In this document: positions 41,214-50,187 of the stretch, in pieces | Position numbering within the stretch: the stretch's first letter is position 1 | Layout of the letters: each line of letters starts with the position of its first letter | Origin: Promethearchaeota archaeon | Lineage (GTDB): Archaea; Asgardarchaeota; Lokiarchaeia; Sigyniarchaeales; SOKP01 | Direction of reading: 5' to 3' | Length of the DNA stretch: 64,000 nt | Assembly: GCA_019894975.1 (NCBI GenBank) | Contig: JAGXNO010000001.1 | Location: 151,278 to 215,277, forward strand | Notes under the pieces: generated by a model | The model's input: the letters and a program-made list of their open reading frames with translations, nothing else | What the model was told of the DNA's origin: nothing | Databases searched by the model: none | Program-made: the position numbers and the translations under genes

Positions 41214-43622
41214 TTGGTTTTTCAAGAAAAATTTGATGGTTGGCTTTTAGATGTATCCACCTATGGCAATGGGGTTATTCTTTGGGTAAAAACAATAAAA
41301 GAGCAAAAGATTGTAAAAATATTTCATGATTTTTGCCCTGAATTTTTTGCGGTTCCAAGACGACATGCGGGTAAGGATTTTAAGAGATTAATACAAATTC
41401 TCAAATCACATGATAATGTAAGTAAAGTGAGAATTTGTGAGAAATATGTAAAGCTAGAGGAGCATGAAAAAACCAAAATCTTTGGCGTTTCTGTAATAAA
41501 ACCTTCAGTATTTAAAAAAACAATCAAAGAAATCGATGAAATTGAGCTTTTTACACTATATAACACAGATCTACCAATCGCTCAGATGTATTTCTACGTA
41601 AATGACTTATTTCCTATGTCTTTATGTGGGTTTAAGGTCAAACTTGAAAAGAAGAAGAAAGCTGATGGATACTTTATGCGTTTAGTCTCGTTAGAATTAA
41701 AAGACGATAACGAAAAGTTGTTTTACGATTTACCTCCTCTTAAAGCGGTCTGGTTGGATATTAAGATACAGCAACAAGGAATGAGATCATATTTTAACGA
41801 TCCTCTAGCATACGTCGAAGTGAGTATTGTTGAAAAAGATGAAAAAGCCAACATTCCACGGGCAGACGGACAGAGAAAGAAAAAAATTCTAATTGATGAA
41901 GCTGATGAGGCTGAAACTATCAAGAAGATCAGTAAAGTAATTGAAAGATTAAATCCCGATATTATCCTTACGCATGGAGGTGATGAGTTTGTGTTTCCAT
42001 ACTTGGTTGCACGAGCATCAGTAAATCATGTCTCTAAGGATCTATATCTCTCTCGCACCAGGACACCCCTTAAAAACTGTATTTTTCAGCTTTCAGGAAA
42101 CTCTGATCATTATATGACCTATGGGATGATAATGCGCCGTTCCAAGACTCAAGTATATCTTACTGGTCGTTTTCATTTGGATACTACTACTTATGGCAGT
42201 TTGCACTTTAGTGAAGGTAATATACCTGGTGTTATTGAAGTCGCAAGAATCTCTCGAGTACCAATGCAAAGATTATGTAGGGTAACTATTGGGGGGGCAC
42301 TTCAATCAATACAGTACTATAATGCATATAAGCTAGATCATCTTATTCCTCCTTTTAAGAAGAGCCCAGAAGACTTTCGAAATGGTATGGAACTCATTGT
42401 TAATGATCGAGGAGGCCATATTTTTGAACCCTTAATCGGTGTTTTTGATCAAGTTGCGGAACTAGACTTTTCAAGCATGTATCCTTCTCTAATGGCTAAC
42501 TTCAACATTTCTTCAGAAACTATAAACTGTAAGTGCTGTAAGGATGACGGAACAGGAGTTAAAGTTCCTGGCACAAGTTTCCACATCTGTTCAAAGCGAG
42601 AAGGAATCATCTCCAAATCCATTAGCTTACCTCTCAAAAAACGCCTATATTACAAGGAATACAACAAGACACATGATGATCTACGGTACAAATTTACTGA
42701 TATTGCATTAAAATGGGTGCTTGTAGTGAGTTTTGGGTATCTGGGTTTTAAGAATGCTCGTTTTGGTAAAATTGAAGCACATCAGACGGTTTGTGCTTTT
42801 GCACGCGAATTCCTCATGCGATCTGCAGAAATAGCTCAAAATCATGGTTGTAAAGTTGTCCATGGAATTGTTGATTCAATGTGGCTTCAAGATACGAAAG
42901 GAAGAACTCCAAAAGAATTCGAAGAATTAACAAAGAAAATTGCAGATGAAATATCTGATAATATTGGTATTCCAATGAGTTGGGACGGATTATTTGATAC
43001 TATCGTCTTTTTACCCTCCCGAGCAGAACCTGATATCCCCGCACTTAGTCATTATTGGGGAATAAAAAATGATGGGGAGATCAAGGTAAGAGGTATTGAG
43101 GTCAGACGTAGAGATATACCAAAAATAGTAAAAGATGCTCAATATGCTTTTATTGATATTTTTCAAGGTGCAAAGACTGTTGAGGAGTTTACAAAAAGGA
43201 TTCCAGAAGCAAAGAAAAAACTTTATGAATATGCCGAAAGAGTCTATTCGGGTAATGTTACACGTGAAGAACTTACAATTCGACAAAAGATCTCTCGTCG
43301 ACCTTCACAATACAAAGTTAACAGTTACCAGGCTGTAGCTGCTAAACAGCTTGAGCGCTCTGGAGTAATAGCATCAGCAGGAAAAAACGTTCGTTATATT
43401 ATTCTTAACGCTGAAGCAAACCCTGATTTTCCCGAAAAGAAGGTAATCCTATCCGATCTATTTGATGAAAAAAAGCATGAGTATGACAGAAAAAAATATG
43501 TAGAATTGCTAAAAAGATCTTTTGAAAACATTCTTCCTTTCGAATTTCCTGAACTTGAGGAATTACTAAAATCTGATTATAACAAAAAATCAATTCAAAG
43601 AGATCTATCTTGTTTTATTTAG
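41214..43622 (+). CDS. PolB2-type B-family DNA polymerase with altered motifs
   Basis: 802 residues. Polymerase motif A is intact (ELDFSSMYPS, Asp418). Motif B keeps the Lys and Gly but has lost Asn-Ser and Tyr: K500-WVLVVSFGYLG instead of KxxxNSxYG. Motif C reads HGIVDS (Asp554) instead of YGDTDS, so its first Asp is Ile. The exonuclease is disabled: Exo I is LDIK (D182, with K184 for Glu) and Exo II has GGDEFVFPYL, lacking the paired Asp. A Cys-rich insert (CKCCKD..., FHICSKR) follows motif A, as in archaeal PolB2/Dpo2. That family was described as 'inactivated', though weak activity is reported for a Sulfolobus member. A TTG start lies 2 bp after the 90-residue gene. It is probably a repair or tolerance polymerase, or a structural subunit. 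Confidence 0.9.
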   Translation: MVFQEKFDGWLLDVSTYGNGVILWVKTIKEQKIVKIFHDFCPEFFAVPRRHAGKDFKRLIQILKSHDNVSKVRICEKYVKLEEHEKTKIFGVSVIKPSVFKKTIKEIDEIELFTLYNTDLPIAQMYFYVNDLFPMSLCGFKVKLEKKKKADGYFMRLVSLELKDDNEKLFYDLPPLKAVWLDIKIQQQGMRSYFNDPLAYVEVSIVEKDEKANIPRADGQRKKKILIDEADEAETIKKISKVIERLNPDIILTHGGDEFVFPYLVARASVNHVSKDLYLSRTRTPLKNCIFQLSGNSDHYMTYGMIMRRSKTQVYLTGRFHLDTTTYGSLHFSEGNIPGVIEVARISRVPMQRLCRVTIGGALQSIQYYNAYKLDHLIPPFKKSPEDFRNGMELIVNDRGGHIFEPLIGVFDQVAELDFSSMYPSLMANFNISSETINCKCCKDDGTGVKVPGTSFHICSKREGIISKSISLPLKKRLYYKEYNKTHDDLRYKFTDIALKWVLVVSFGYLGFKNARFGKIEAHQTVCAFAREFLMRSAEIAQNHGCKVVHGIVDSMWLQDTKGRTPKEFEELTKKIADEISDNIGIPMSWDGLFDTIVFLPSRAEPDIPALSHYWGIKNDGEIKVRGIEVRRRDIPKIVKDAQYAFIDIFQGAKTVEEFTKRIPEAKKKLYEYAERVYSGNVTREELTIRQKISRRPSQYKVNSYQAVAAKQLERSGVIASAGKNVRYIILNAEANPDFPEKKVILSDLFDEKKHEYDRKKYVELLKRSFENILPFEFPELEELLKSDYNKKSIQRDLSCFI

Positions 43623-44095
43623 GAGATTAGGAGTCCCGACATAAAAATGTGATAACTTATTTCTAGCGACAAAAAGGTATAATAACCCCTTAATAGTTTC
43701 CTTTAAATATGGATCACTCAATACATATATTGTTCATATCTGACAATGTGAAGCAATTCGCATCTCATATGAATGTCGAGAAGTAGTATTAGCAAGTCAG
43801 TGTGTTGCGCCAATTGAATTACTTTCGAGTAAGACAATCTGGTAAAATTGAACTTCCCTCACGGGAAGAAAAACTATATTTTCGGGTATAGAATTGAATA
43901 ATAGGTTTCCGGATCTGCTATTCAAATCGATTTAATACATTGAAAATCTGTAGGAAACTATGGATAGCTGATACCTCGTCGATGAAACCTTCGGGATTCA
44001 TTAACGGCTTCTCGTCCCTTTATCTTTTAATCTTTCTTAAACTAAGAGTAATTTCTTTATCCTTGAATGTTCATAAAATAGAGAAAAAAAAAAAT
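43623..44095. other. intergenic region, GC-richer than other gaps, with hairpin
   Basis: About 470 bp between the polymerase gene and a leftward membrane-protein gene. No ORF is convincing. From about 43735 to 44015 base composition is near 40% GC, clearly above other gaps. A perfect hairpin CTTCCC-TCAC-GGGAAG lies at 43853-43868. It may be a decayed gene or a structured RNA; no known RNA family motif was recognised. Confidence 0.4.
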
Positions 44096-44638
44096 TTAGG
44101 GAAGTGTGAGTACTTCAAAGAAATCAAATATAATTATTATTAAGCAGAGCAATTCGATTAAAATCCATATATTTCTTTTCAAACTTCTCAGCGCACCAAG
44201 AGGCTTACCGAAATAATTTAAAAGATTGTATATGAAGATAACGATCCAAGCAGTCACTAGAAACACAATAGGAAGAAGCAATGTAATGATTTCACGACCC
44301 TCATATTTCAGTAAATACTCATATCCAAGGATTGAAAACCCAACAATCACAAGAGTAAAACCAAAACCAAATGTATATTCTGCGAAGGTTACAAAACGTT
44401 TAACTCTCTCATCACTATTATCTCTTGAATTGGCTTCAAAATTTGCTTTTGAATTAGCAGATACGGAATTAACAAAGAAGATAAATGAAAGCATCAGCAA
44501 GAAGGTTATAGTAACAATACCATTATCCGGAGGTAATTGCCAAATTAAGGCAAGAATTGTTAAAACTGCGCCAATCATTACAGTACTTAATGTTATCCAG
44601 TCCTTTACGTTTAATTTCTGACTTTCTTCACTACTCAT
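44096..44638 (-). CDS. hypothetical multi-pass membrane protein
   Basis: 180 residues with about 5 hydrophobic segments (starting near residues 15, 40, 90, 117 and 155) and a charged cytosol-like N-terminus (SSEESQKLNVKD). A polar loop of about 30 residues (SANSKANFEANSRDNSDERV) separates helices 2 and 3. No transporter or enzyme motif was seen. Single gene. Function unknown. Confidence 0.7.
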   Translation of the reverse strand: MSSEESQKLNVKDWITLSTVMIGAVLTILALIWQLPPDNGIVTITFLLMLSFIFFVNSVSANSKANFEANSRDNSDERVKRFVTFAEYTFGFGFTLVIVGFSILGYEYLLKYEGREIITLLLPIVFLVTAWIVIFIYNLLNYFGKPLGALRSLKRNIWILIELLCLIIIIFDFFEVLTLP

Positions 44639-44746
44639 TTTTATTACCTTAAAACAAAATGAATTAAATCTACTGTAACCTCAGTATTTAAAAATGTTAA
44701 TATTGCTTTTGACAGAAAAGAATCAAAAAAAATTGGGATTAATAAG

Positions 44747-45367
44747 CTAAAAAGGTTGTCTTATAACCGTCTTCATAGTAGCGGGATTTGCTTTTCGTGG
44801 ATCACTAAGATAAATCTCATGATGTTTAGCTTTAAGCCCATCAAATTTACCTCCCTCTTTCTGAATATGATCATGAACCTTTTGGACTGTAGGTCCCTCC
44901 TCCGAATAAGGGCCTATATGCATAATCTGAGCTGCTTTTCCTTCCTTATACTTTTCTAAACGGAGTTTTGGCAATAACTTCAAGAGTTCAGGTTTTTTAT
45001 CTTTAGTAATTGTAATCGCTTCATCAATCATTTCTTGAGTAATCCAATCTGGTTGCCTTATCATCATCGTCCATTTCCATTTGTCCCGATTTCCCTCTGT
45101 AAAGTCATTCAGGTTATCTGCCCACCACAGACCCTCCAACGGAGGTACTACATAATCTTTACCTTTAGCTTTGCTAAGGAACTTGGTTCTAAATGATACA
45201 GGATATAACACTGAGAGAGCATCTTGGTATTCTTGGGAATCTCCGGGAGAACCCATCCCATCAATCATCAGAAATTGCATTTCCGGTACTTCAATTATTA
45301 CTGGATCTTTAGCATTTGGTTGATAAAGCTCTTTTTGAGTCTTTTTGTAATCAATTTTTACTGGCAA
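44747..45367 (-). CDS. GyrI-like small-molecule-binding domain protein
   Basis: 206 residues matching the stand-alone GyrI-like family: the opening ELYQPNAKDPVIIEVPEMQF, then LMIDGMGSPGDSQEYQDALS, KDYVVPPLEGLWW, and KWTMMIRQPDWITQEM. Near the C-terminus are AAQIMHIGPYSEEGPT and HHEIYLSDPRK. These proteins bind hydrophobic or cationic small molecules in a SOUL/BmrR-like fold, and some have hydrolase activity on cyclopropanoid or similar compounds. A TTG start with AGAGGTG 9 nt upstream was accepted. It is downstream of the acyl-CoA dehydrogenase on the same strand (about 50 bp), so it may be co-transcribed. Confidence 0.88.
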   Translation of the reverse strand: MPVKIDYKKTQKELYQPNAKDPVIIEVPEMQFLMIDGMGSPGDSQEYQDALSVLYPVSFRTKFLSKAKGKDYVVPPLEGLWWADNLNDFTEGNRDKWKWTMMIRQPDWITQEMIDEAITITKDKKPELLKLLPKLRLEKYKEGKAAQIMHIGPYSEEGPTVQKVHDHIQKEGGKFDGLKAKHHEIYLSDPRKANPATMKTVIRQPF

Positions 45368-45419
45368 TTATATCTACACCTCTTTTCTAAAATATTTTAA
45401 TCTCTTGGTTGAAATACCA

Positions 45420-46631
45420 TTAGAACCAAAATTCAACTTCTTCTTCCATATCTTCTCTTATTTGCCTATTAAATCCTTTATATATATCCTTTTGAATGAT
45501 ATATTTCATAATTTCGTCAGTTCCACCACCAATTCGATGAAGTCTTATATCCCGGAGCAACCTTTCTATAGGATATTTGTTCGTATACCCAATACCCCCC
45601 ATAATTTGCAATGCTTCATCACATATCTTATGTGTAGCGGTGACAATAAAGAGTTTACATGTTGCTGCTAGTGCAGGGTTTTGTGCCTTTTGATATGCTC
45701 TAAAGTATAATGCTTTTCCAGCTTCATAGTTAGCAACCATTTCAGCAACCTTAAAACTTATCCCTTCAAATTCGCTTATGGGTTGCTTAAACTGTACTCT
45801 TTCCTGAGAATATTTTATCACTATTTCGATTGCTCTCTTAGCAACTGCAAGGGCTTGTAGTGACATAGCTACTCTTTCTGGGCCAAGGAATTGCTGCATA
45901 CTTGAAATAGCAGATGTTCTCTTTTTCTGAGATCCTTCGGTCTTAGGTTTTAACTCACTATAAAATAGCAGATTTTCTTTAGGAACTTTCACATCAGTAA
46001 ATTTCAGATGTCCCAAATTTAAACCATGAAGTCCCATTAATTTATATTCTTCAAGCATTTCAAATCCTTTAAAACCAGATTCAACAATAAATGCTCCGTT
46101 TCGTCCATAAACACACATTATATCAGCAACACTACCATTTGTTATGAACCTTTTCTCCCCGTTAAGTATAAAATCACCATCATCATCCTTTTTATAGGTG
46201 GTTTTCATCCTTGAAAGATCAGATCCTGCATCTGGTTCGGTAAAACAAAAACAACCTTTTTTTTCACCAGTTACTAAAGGTTTAATATATTTCCCGAGAT
46301 GCTCTTCTCTTCTAAAAGCTCTTATCAAACCTGCGGGATAGACGCTTGAACCCCGCACCATGTCATAGACCAAACTTTCATAGCATAATGCCTCTACGAG
46401 TAACATATCTTGGAAATAAGAACCACCTCTCCCTCCCATTTCTTTGGGATACGTTAATCCAAGCAAACCTTTCTTTCCCAAAGGCTCCAAAACATCCCAA
46501 ACGTTAATCTTACCATCTTCCATGTCCTGTGTTTTAGGAGCAACCTCAGACGCGATTATTTCATCAATTTCCTTTTTAAACTCAATATTTTTTTCACTGA
46601 GGGCATCATGATCAATTACAATTTTTTTCAT
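45420..46631 (-). CDS. acyl-CoA dehydrogenase
   Basis: 403-residue FAD-dependent acyl-CoA dehydrogenase for the first step of beta-oxidation or of branched-chain amino-acid breakdown. It shows GLTYPKEMGGRGG, the FAD/substrate motif CFTEPDAGSDLSRMKT, FILNGEKRFITNGS, and the C-terminal QIMGGIGYTNKYPIERLLRD and RIGGGTDEIMK. The medium-chain catalytic Glu position is Gly (GGGT). A Glu is present in the LCAD/isovaleryl-type helix (GPERVAMS), so the enzyme is more like that subgroup; this alignment is by eye. The electron acceptor is presumably an ETF, which is not in the window. It is transcribed with the GyrI-like gene downstream. Confidence 0.93.
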   Translation of the reverse strand: MKKIVIDHDALSEKNIEFKKEIDEIIASEVAPKTQDMEDGKINVWDVLEPLGKKGLLGLTYPKEMGGRGGSYFQDMLLVEALCYESLVYDMVRGSSVYPAGLIRAFRREEHLGKYIKPLVTGEKKGCFCFTEPDAGSDLSRMKTTYKKDDDGDFILNGEKRFITNGSVADIMCVYGRNGAFIVESGFKGFEMLEEYKLMGLHGLNLGHLKFTDVKVPKENLLFYSELKPKTEGSQKKRTSAISSMQQFLGPERVAMSLQALAVAKRAIEIVIKYSQERVQFKQPISEFEGISFKVAEMVANYEAGKALYFRAYQKAQNPALAATCKLFIVTATHKICDEALQIMGGIGYTNKYPIERLLRDIRLHRIGGGTDEIMKYIIQKDIYKGFNRQIREDMEEEVEFWF

Positions 46632-46734
46632 TTTTCATCAATTTGGGTAATTTTTTATATGTAAAGTGAATTAACTAAATTTTATATTCTTTCTGACAGT
46701 TGTAGATATTATTTTTTTTTAAAATTGATTAGAG

Positions 46735-46947
46735 TTAATTAATGAGTTTATTTATTATATAACTTGGATTTATCCATCTGCCAAGCTGTGCATTAGATGT
46801 AATCACGATTAAAATAATATCAAAGAAAAGAGTTGTTTTTCCTGAACCACTAACACCAGTAGCAGTAACTATTTTATTTTTCGGAAGTGATATATCAATG
46901 TTCTTTAAATTATGAAGATGGGCATTATAAATTTCAATAGTATTCAT
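46735..46947 (-). pseudogene. UvrA-like N-terminal fragment
   Basis: 70 residues from the ATG at 46947. The first 45 match the start of UvrA-type excinuclease ATPases: [20 protein letters not shown], then [20 protein letters not shown], which includes the Walker A. After FFDII the sequence leaves the family ([15 protein letters not shown]) and stops. No continuation is found in other frames nearby. The open frame also extends upstream to 47064 with unrelated sequence. It is probably a remnant of a UvrA or UvrA2 gene; a functional mini-protein is unlikely. Confidence 0.7.
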
Positions 46948-47247
46948 TTTTATAATATTCTCAAGTTCCAATAAAAAAATAAAATGTCCATATAATTTTT
47001 GATTTTCTAAATTTTCTTTATTCTTCTTCTTTAAATTTCTATACGAGATTTTTGTCGGAGACACTCAACCCAAACAACAGTAGGTTTTTTGTCGGCATCA
47101 TCTTACAAAACTGTTAATTACGTTCCTTTAGTACGTAATTTTGACAAAATATTCAAAACTAAATATTTAGATTTTTATCATGGTATTGAATATTAGAAAA
47201 TTTATACACTGTATCCATTTATTTGATTAAACTAGTAAAATATAATT

Positions 47248-47412
47248 ATGTCAAAAGCAGTTTCATATTACGATTGGGAATTATCATTTCAAAGGAAAAT
47301 TGATATTGAGAAGGAAGAAGTCAATGATAATAAACCGATTAATACATTAGGCATTTTTAAAACTGATTTTAAAGATTTTGTAACAAATTGGAAAGAAAAA
47401 AATCTTAACTAA
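47248..47412 (+). CDS. small ORF, 54 residues, unknown
   Basis: ATG at 47248 to TAA at 47412 encodes 54 residues: SKAVSYYDWELSFQRKIDIE, then KEEVNDNKPINTLGIFKTDF, and a tail ending in NWKEKNLN. Composition is protein-like, with Trp, Tyr and Phe well placed and no repeats. The upstream region is TATA-like (AAAATATAATT directly before the ATG). No family is recognised and no neighbour suggests a role. Confidence 0.42.
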   Translation: MSKAVSYYDWELSFQRKIDIEKEEVNDNKPINTLGIFKTDFKDFVTNWKEKNLN

Positions 47413-47476
47413 ATTGCTTGTTTTTTATCCTTTATTTGCTCGATTTTGATTTATTTGTACTATTTTATAATTTGAG

Positions 47477-50074
47477 TTATTCGATTATATTATAACGGTT
47501 AAAGAGTCGTACTATAACTTTTATAAGCCAAAAATATTTCTTCCTCATTCTACTGACTAATGAATTTAAATTAAATGGCATTGAATCATCTGCTCGTGAA
47601 TGAATATTCTTTTCGAAATCGGGATAATTCAATCCACCAGTACCTTTAGGAGGTCTGCCAAAACTTCTAACATTTATCCATTCATCTTCATTTGTTTTTG
47701 AACCCACCCATGTTTTATCTGTTTTTATCTGAATTATCTCTCCTGAACTTAATGTTACTATCCCGTATACATTGATTGGCCCTATACCACCAATATAATC
47801 AATGTTTTCAATCATCACTACATTTTCACCTTTTTTCAGAAATTCTGTGATGTTAAAAATCTGAATATTGTTTTCGATCCCAACATAATTTAGTGTTCGT
47901 CTTGAAATAACATGTCCCACATACTCTCCATTAATAAATATCTTAGAAAAACAACCAGCTATTACCTGTATAAAGGATTGCTCAACCTGTTCATCGATCT
48001 GGATGGTTTTTTTATAAAATGTAGTATGGATTTGATGGATATGATTTGAATCTAGGTAAATCAATTCACTTGGTATATTAGGATTCTCCCACTTTTTATT
48101 AGCTCTAAGATCCTCTAATTTTTTATTATAGAATTTCAATAACCATAGATATTTTTGGTTAACCGATTTAAAACCATCTTCTTTTGCACAATTAAACCAA
48201 AGAAACTCATACTCATTTAAAAGATTCCGTAAATCTGTTATTAGGTTCTCAATTTCAATAATGCAATAATCCTTAAGAACGGTTCTTTCACGTTTAAGAT
48301 GAAAGTCAACAATATTTAGTGAGTTGATTCGTTTTTTACAATAAAATCTTATATGTTTTGCTACAAATGAAAGATTTCTGATATTGATATTATTTTTTAC
48401 GATTATTTTTCCCAATTCTTCACATTTTTCAATAATTGCATCCATATCAGAAATTAAACTCTTAAAACCCTTAATTTTAATATTTTTTTTATATTTCGAC
48501 GTGTTTTTGTTAAAAGGGTGAGCAAAAAAGTGATTATAATAGCTTGATGTGCGTGTATGCAACAGATTTTTTTCTTGTATCACTCGAAACTTACTAAATA
48601 TCTCAATAAAACGATGATCAAGTATACCAAAGAAATGAATAAATAATCCTTTCCAGAAATTAGCTTTATTGATCTCTTTACTTGGGTCCCAACCCACCAT
48701 AGCAGAGAATATAAATCCATAAATTCTATTCTCTCGAATTTCTTTATTCCTATAATCACCCCAACTTGAGGTAATTTCCCCAATTATTTCTTTTTTATAC
48801 CCATACTTAATTAAGTTGGTTATATTTTGCTGACATTTATCAATGGATGGAAAAATTCGATTGAAATCCATTATTGAAGGACTTACCAATATTGGAAAAT
48901 TATAATCCTTAATTTTTTCTATTATTGAATGATTTTTCTTAATGCTATAGTTCCAATACATTATTATCATGTCTTTAGGAAGATTTTCAAGAACATCCTT
49001 ATATTTGTAAAGAATGTCATGATAAATAATCACCTTCTTATACCCATGTTTTTTGGCTATTTCGTATACTTTTGTATAATGTTTAAAGTATGCATTTCCA
49101 AGTCCCCTTTCTTCTATATAGTGCTTTGAATTAACTTTCCCAACATCAAAACTTTCATCCGCACCAATATGAAAATATTCAGAAGAAAAAACTTCACTTA
49201 GTTCTCCAATCATTTTATCCAACATCACATAAATTTCTTCATTTGCAATGTTTAGACTATTTGAACCAGGGAATTCTCCATACTCCCAATAATCAGGATT
49301 CTGTAGGATGTTATCCCAATGACCGATAGTTTGGAATATGGGAATTACTTCAACAAAATGATTATTAGCGAAATCAATTAAATCTTTTAAATTTTCCTTA
49401 GAATACGCACCTCGATTCTCCCCGATACTCGGATAATTTTTAAATCTAAACATATCCTGCATATAAACTAAATAATATTGGTTTATCTTGAAATGACTCA
49501 AATTTTTGATGAATTTCTTCAAATTTTCAATCGTAGGTGCTTGTCCTCTTGAAATATCATCAGAAACACCACGAATTTGTAAAGCGGGGAAATCTAGTAA
49601 TATCATATTATTTAAAGAGAGTTTATCTTTAGCGGAGTTTATTATTTGAATAAAGGTTTGTACACCATAAAAAATCCCTTGGATTGAATCCGCTTCGATT
49701 ATTAATTTAGAATCGTTAGAGATCAAGAGATATCCCTGAACCCTATATAGTTCCTTTACTGAAACTGTATTAAAAAGATTTTCTGGAAAAAAGCTTATGT
49801 TATCTTCTAAAAATGTTTTAATTTGTGGAGATTCCTCAATATGCTGAACTCGAATAACTTCTAAAGGGTTCTTAAGGCTAAATGATAATAATACATCTTG
49901 TATCTGTTTGATAATATATTGAAATTTTTCTGTTAAATCCGTGAAAATTTTCGAATCTTCACTAATTATTCCTTTATGTGAATTCTTTATTTTAAAATAT
50001 CGAGGTGGAGGGATTAAATAGATTTCTTCTTTTGTACCCTCCTCTTTATCTAAATTCTCTAGATATATGAACAT
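47477..50074 (-). CDS. glycoside hydrolase family 20 (beta-N-acetylhexosaminidase-like)
   Basis: 865 residues. The N-terminal GH20b-like domain ends at about 160. The TIM barrel begins at [20 protein letters not shown], with [18 protein letters not shown] and [21 protein letters not shown] as early strands. The catalytic Asp-Glu pair of GH20 (acid/base Glu) sits in FHIGADES (D306-E307). A helical region (about 520-680) and a C-terminal beta-sandwich (about 700-830, with [10 protein letters not shown], a sugar-binding-like motif) follow. No signal peptide is seen, so it may act inside the cell or leave by another route. It would release GlcNAc or GalNAc from glycans. GH20 is common in bacteria and rarer in archaea, so transfer is possible. 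Confidence 0.85.
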   Translation of the reverse strand: MFIYLENLDKEEGTKEEIYLIPPPRYFKIKNSHKGIISEDSKIFTDLTEKFQYIIKQIQDVLLSFSLKNPLEVIRVQHIEESPQIKTFLEDNISFFPENLFNTVSVKELYRVQGYLLISNDSKLIIEADSIQGIFYGVQTFIQIINSAKDKLSLNNMILLDFPALQIRGVSDDISRGQAPTIENLKKFIKNLSHFKINQYYLVYMQDMFRFKNYPSIGENRGAYSKENLKDLIDFANNHFVEVIPIFQTIGHWDNILQNPDYWEYGEFPGSNSLNIANEEIYVMLDKMIGELSEVFSSEYFHIGADESFDVGKVNSKHYIEERGLGNAYFKHYTKVYEIAKKHGYKKVIIYHDILYKYKDVLENLPKDMIIMYWNYSIKKNHSIIEKIKDYNFPILVSPSIMDFNRIFPSIDKCQQNITNLIKYGYKKEIIGEITSSWGDYRNKEIRENRIYGFIFSAMVGWDPSKEINKANFWKGLFIHFFGILDHRFIEIFSKFRVIQEKNLLHTRTSSYYNHFFAHPFNKNTSKYKKNIKIKGFKSLISDMDAIIEKCEELGKIIVKNNINIRNLSFVAKHIRFYCKKRINSLNIVDFHLKRERTVLKDYCIIEIENLITDLRNLLNEYEFLWFNCAKEDGFKSVNQKYLWLLKFYNKKLEDLRANKKWENPNIPSELIYLDSNHIHQIHTTFYKKTIQIDEQVEQSFIQVIAGCFSKIFINGEYVGHVISRRTLNYVGIENNIQIFNITEFLKKGENVVMIENIDYIGGIGPINVYGIVTLSSGEIIQIKTDKTWVGSKTNEDEWINVRSFGRPPKGTGGLNYPDFEKNIHSRADDSMPFNLNSLVSRMRKKYFWLIKVIVRLFNRYNIIE

Positions 50075-50187
50075 ATTATTACTTAAATTGTATGATAAAA
50101 ATAAACTTAGCTAAAATTTGAATAATTAGAGAATTGAGAATTTAAAGAACTGTGTATTAAAAAAGAAATTAGTCTAAATAATTAAAA

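Noticed and set aside
43940-44143. 67-codon plus-strand ORF
   Set aside because: It overlaps the 3' end of the membrane-protein gene on the other strand and shows no domain; the A-run inside it argues against coding.
44226-44621. 131-codon plus-strand ORF
   Set aside because: Opposite the membrane-protein gene, which has clear membrane helices; the antisense product has no recognisable domain.
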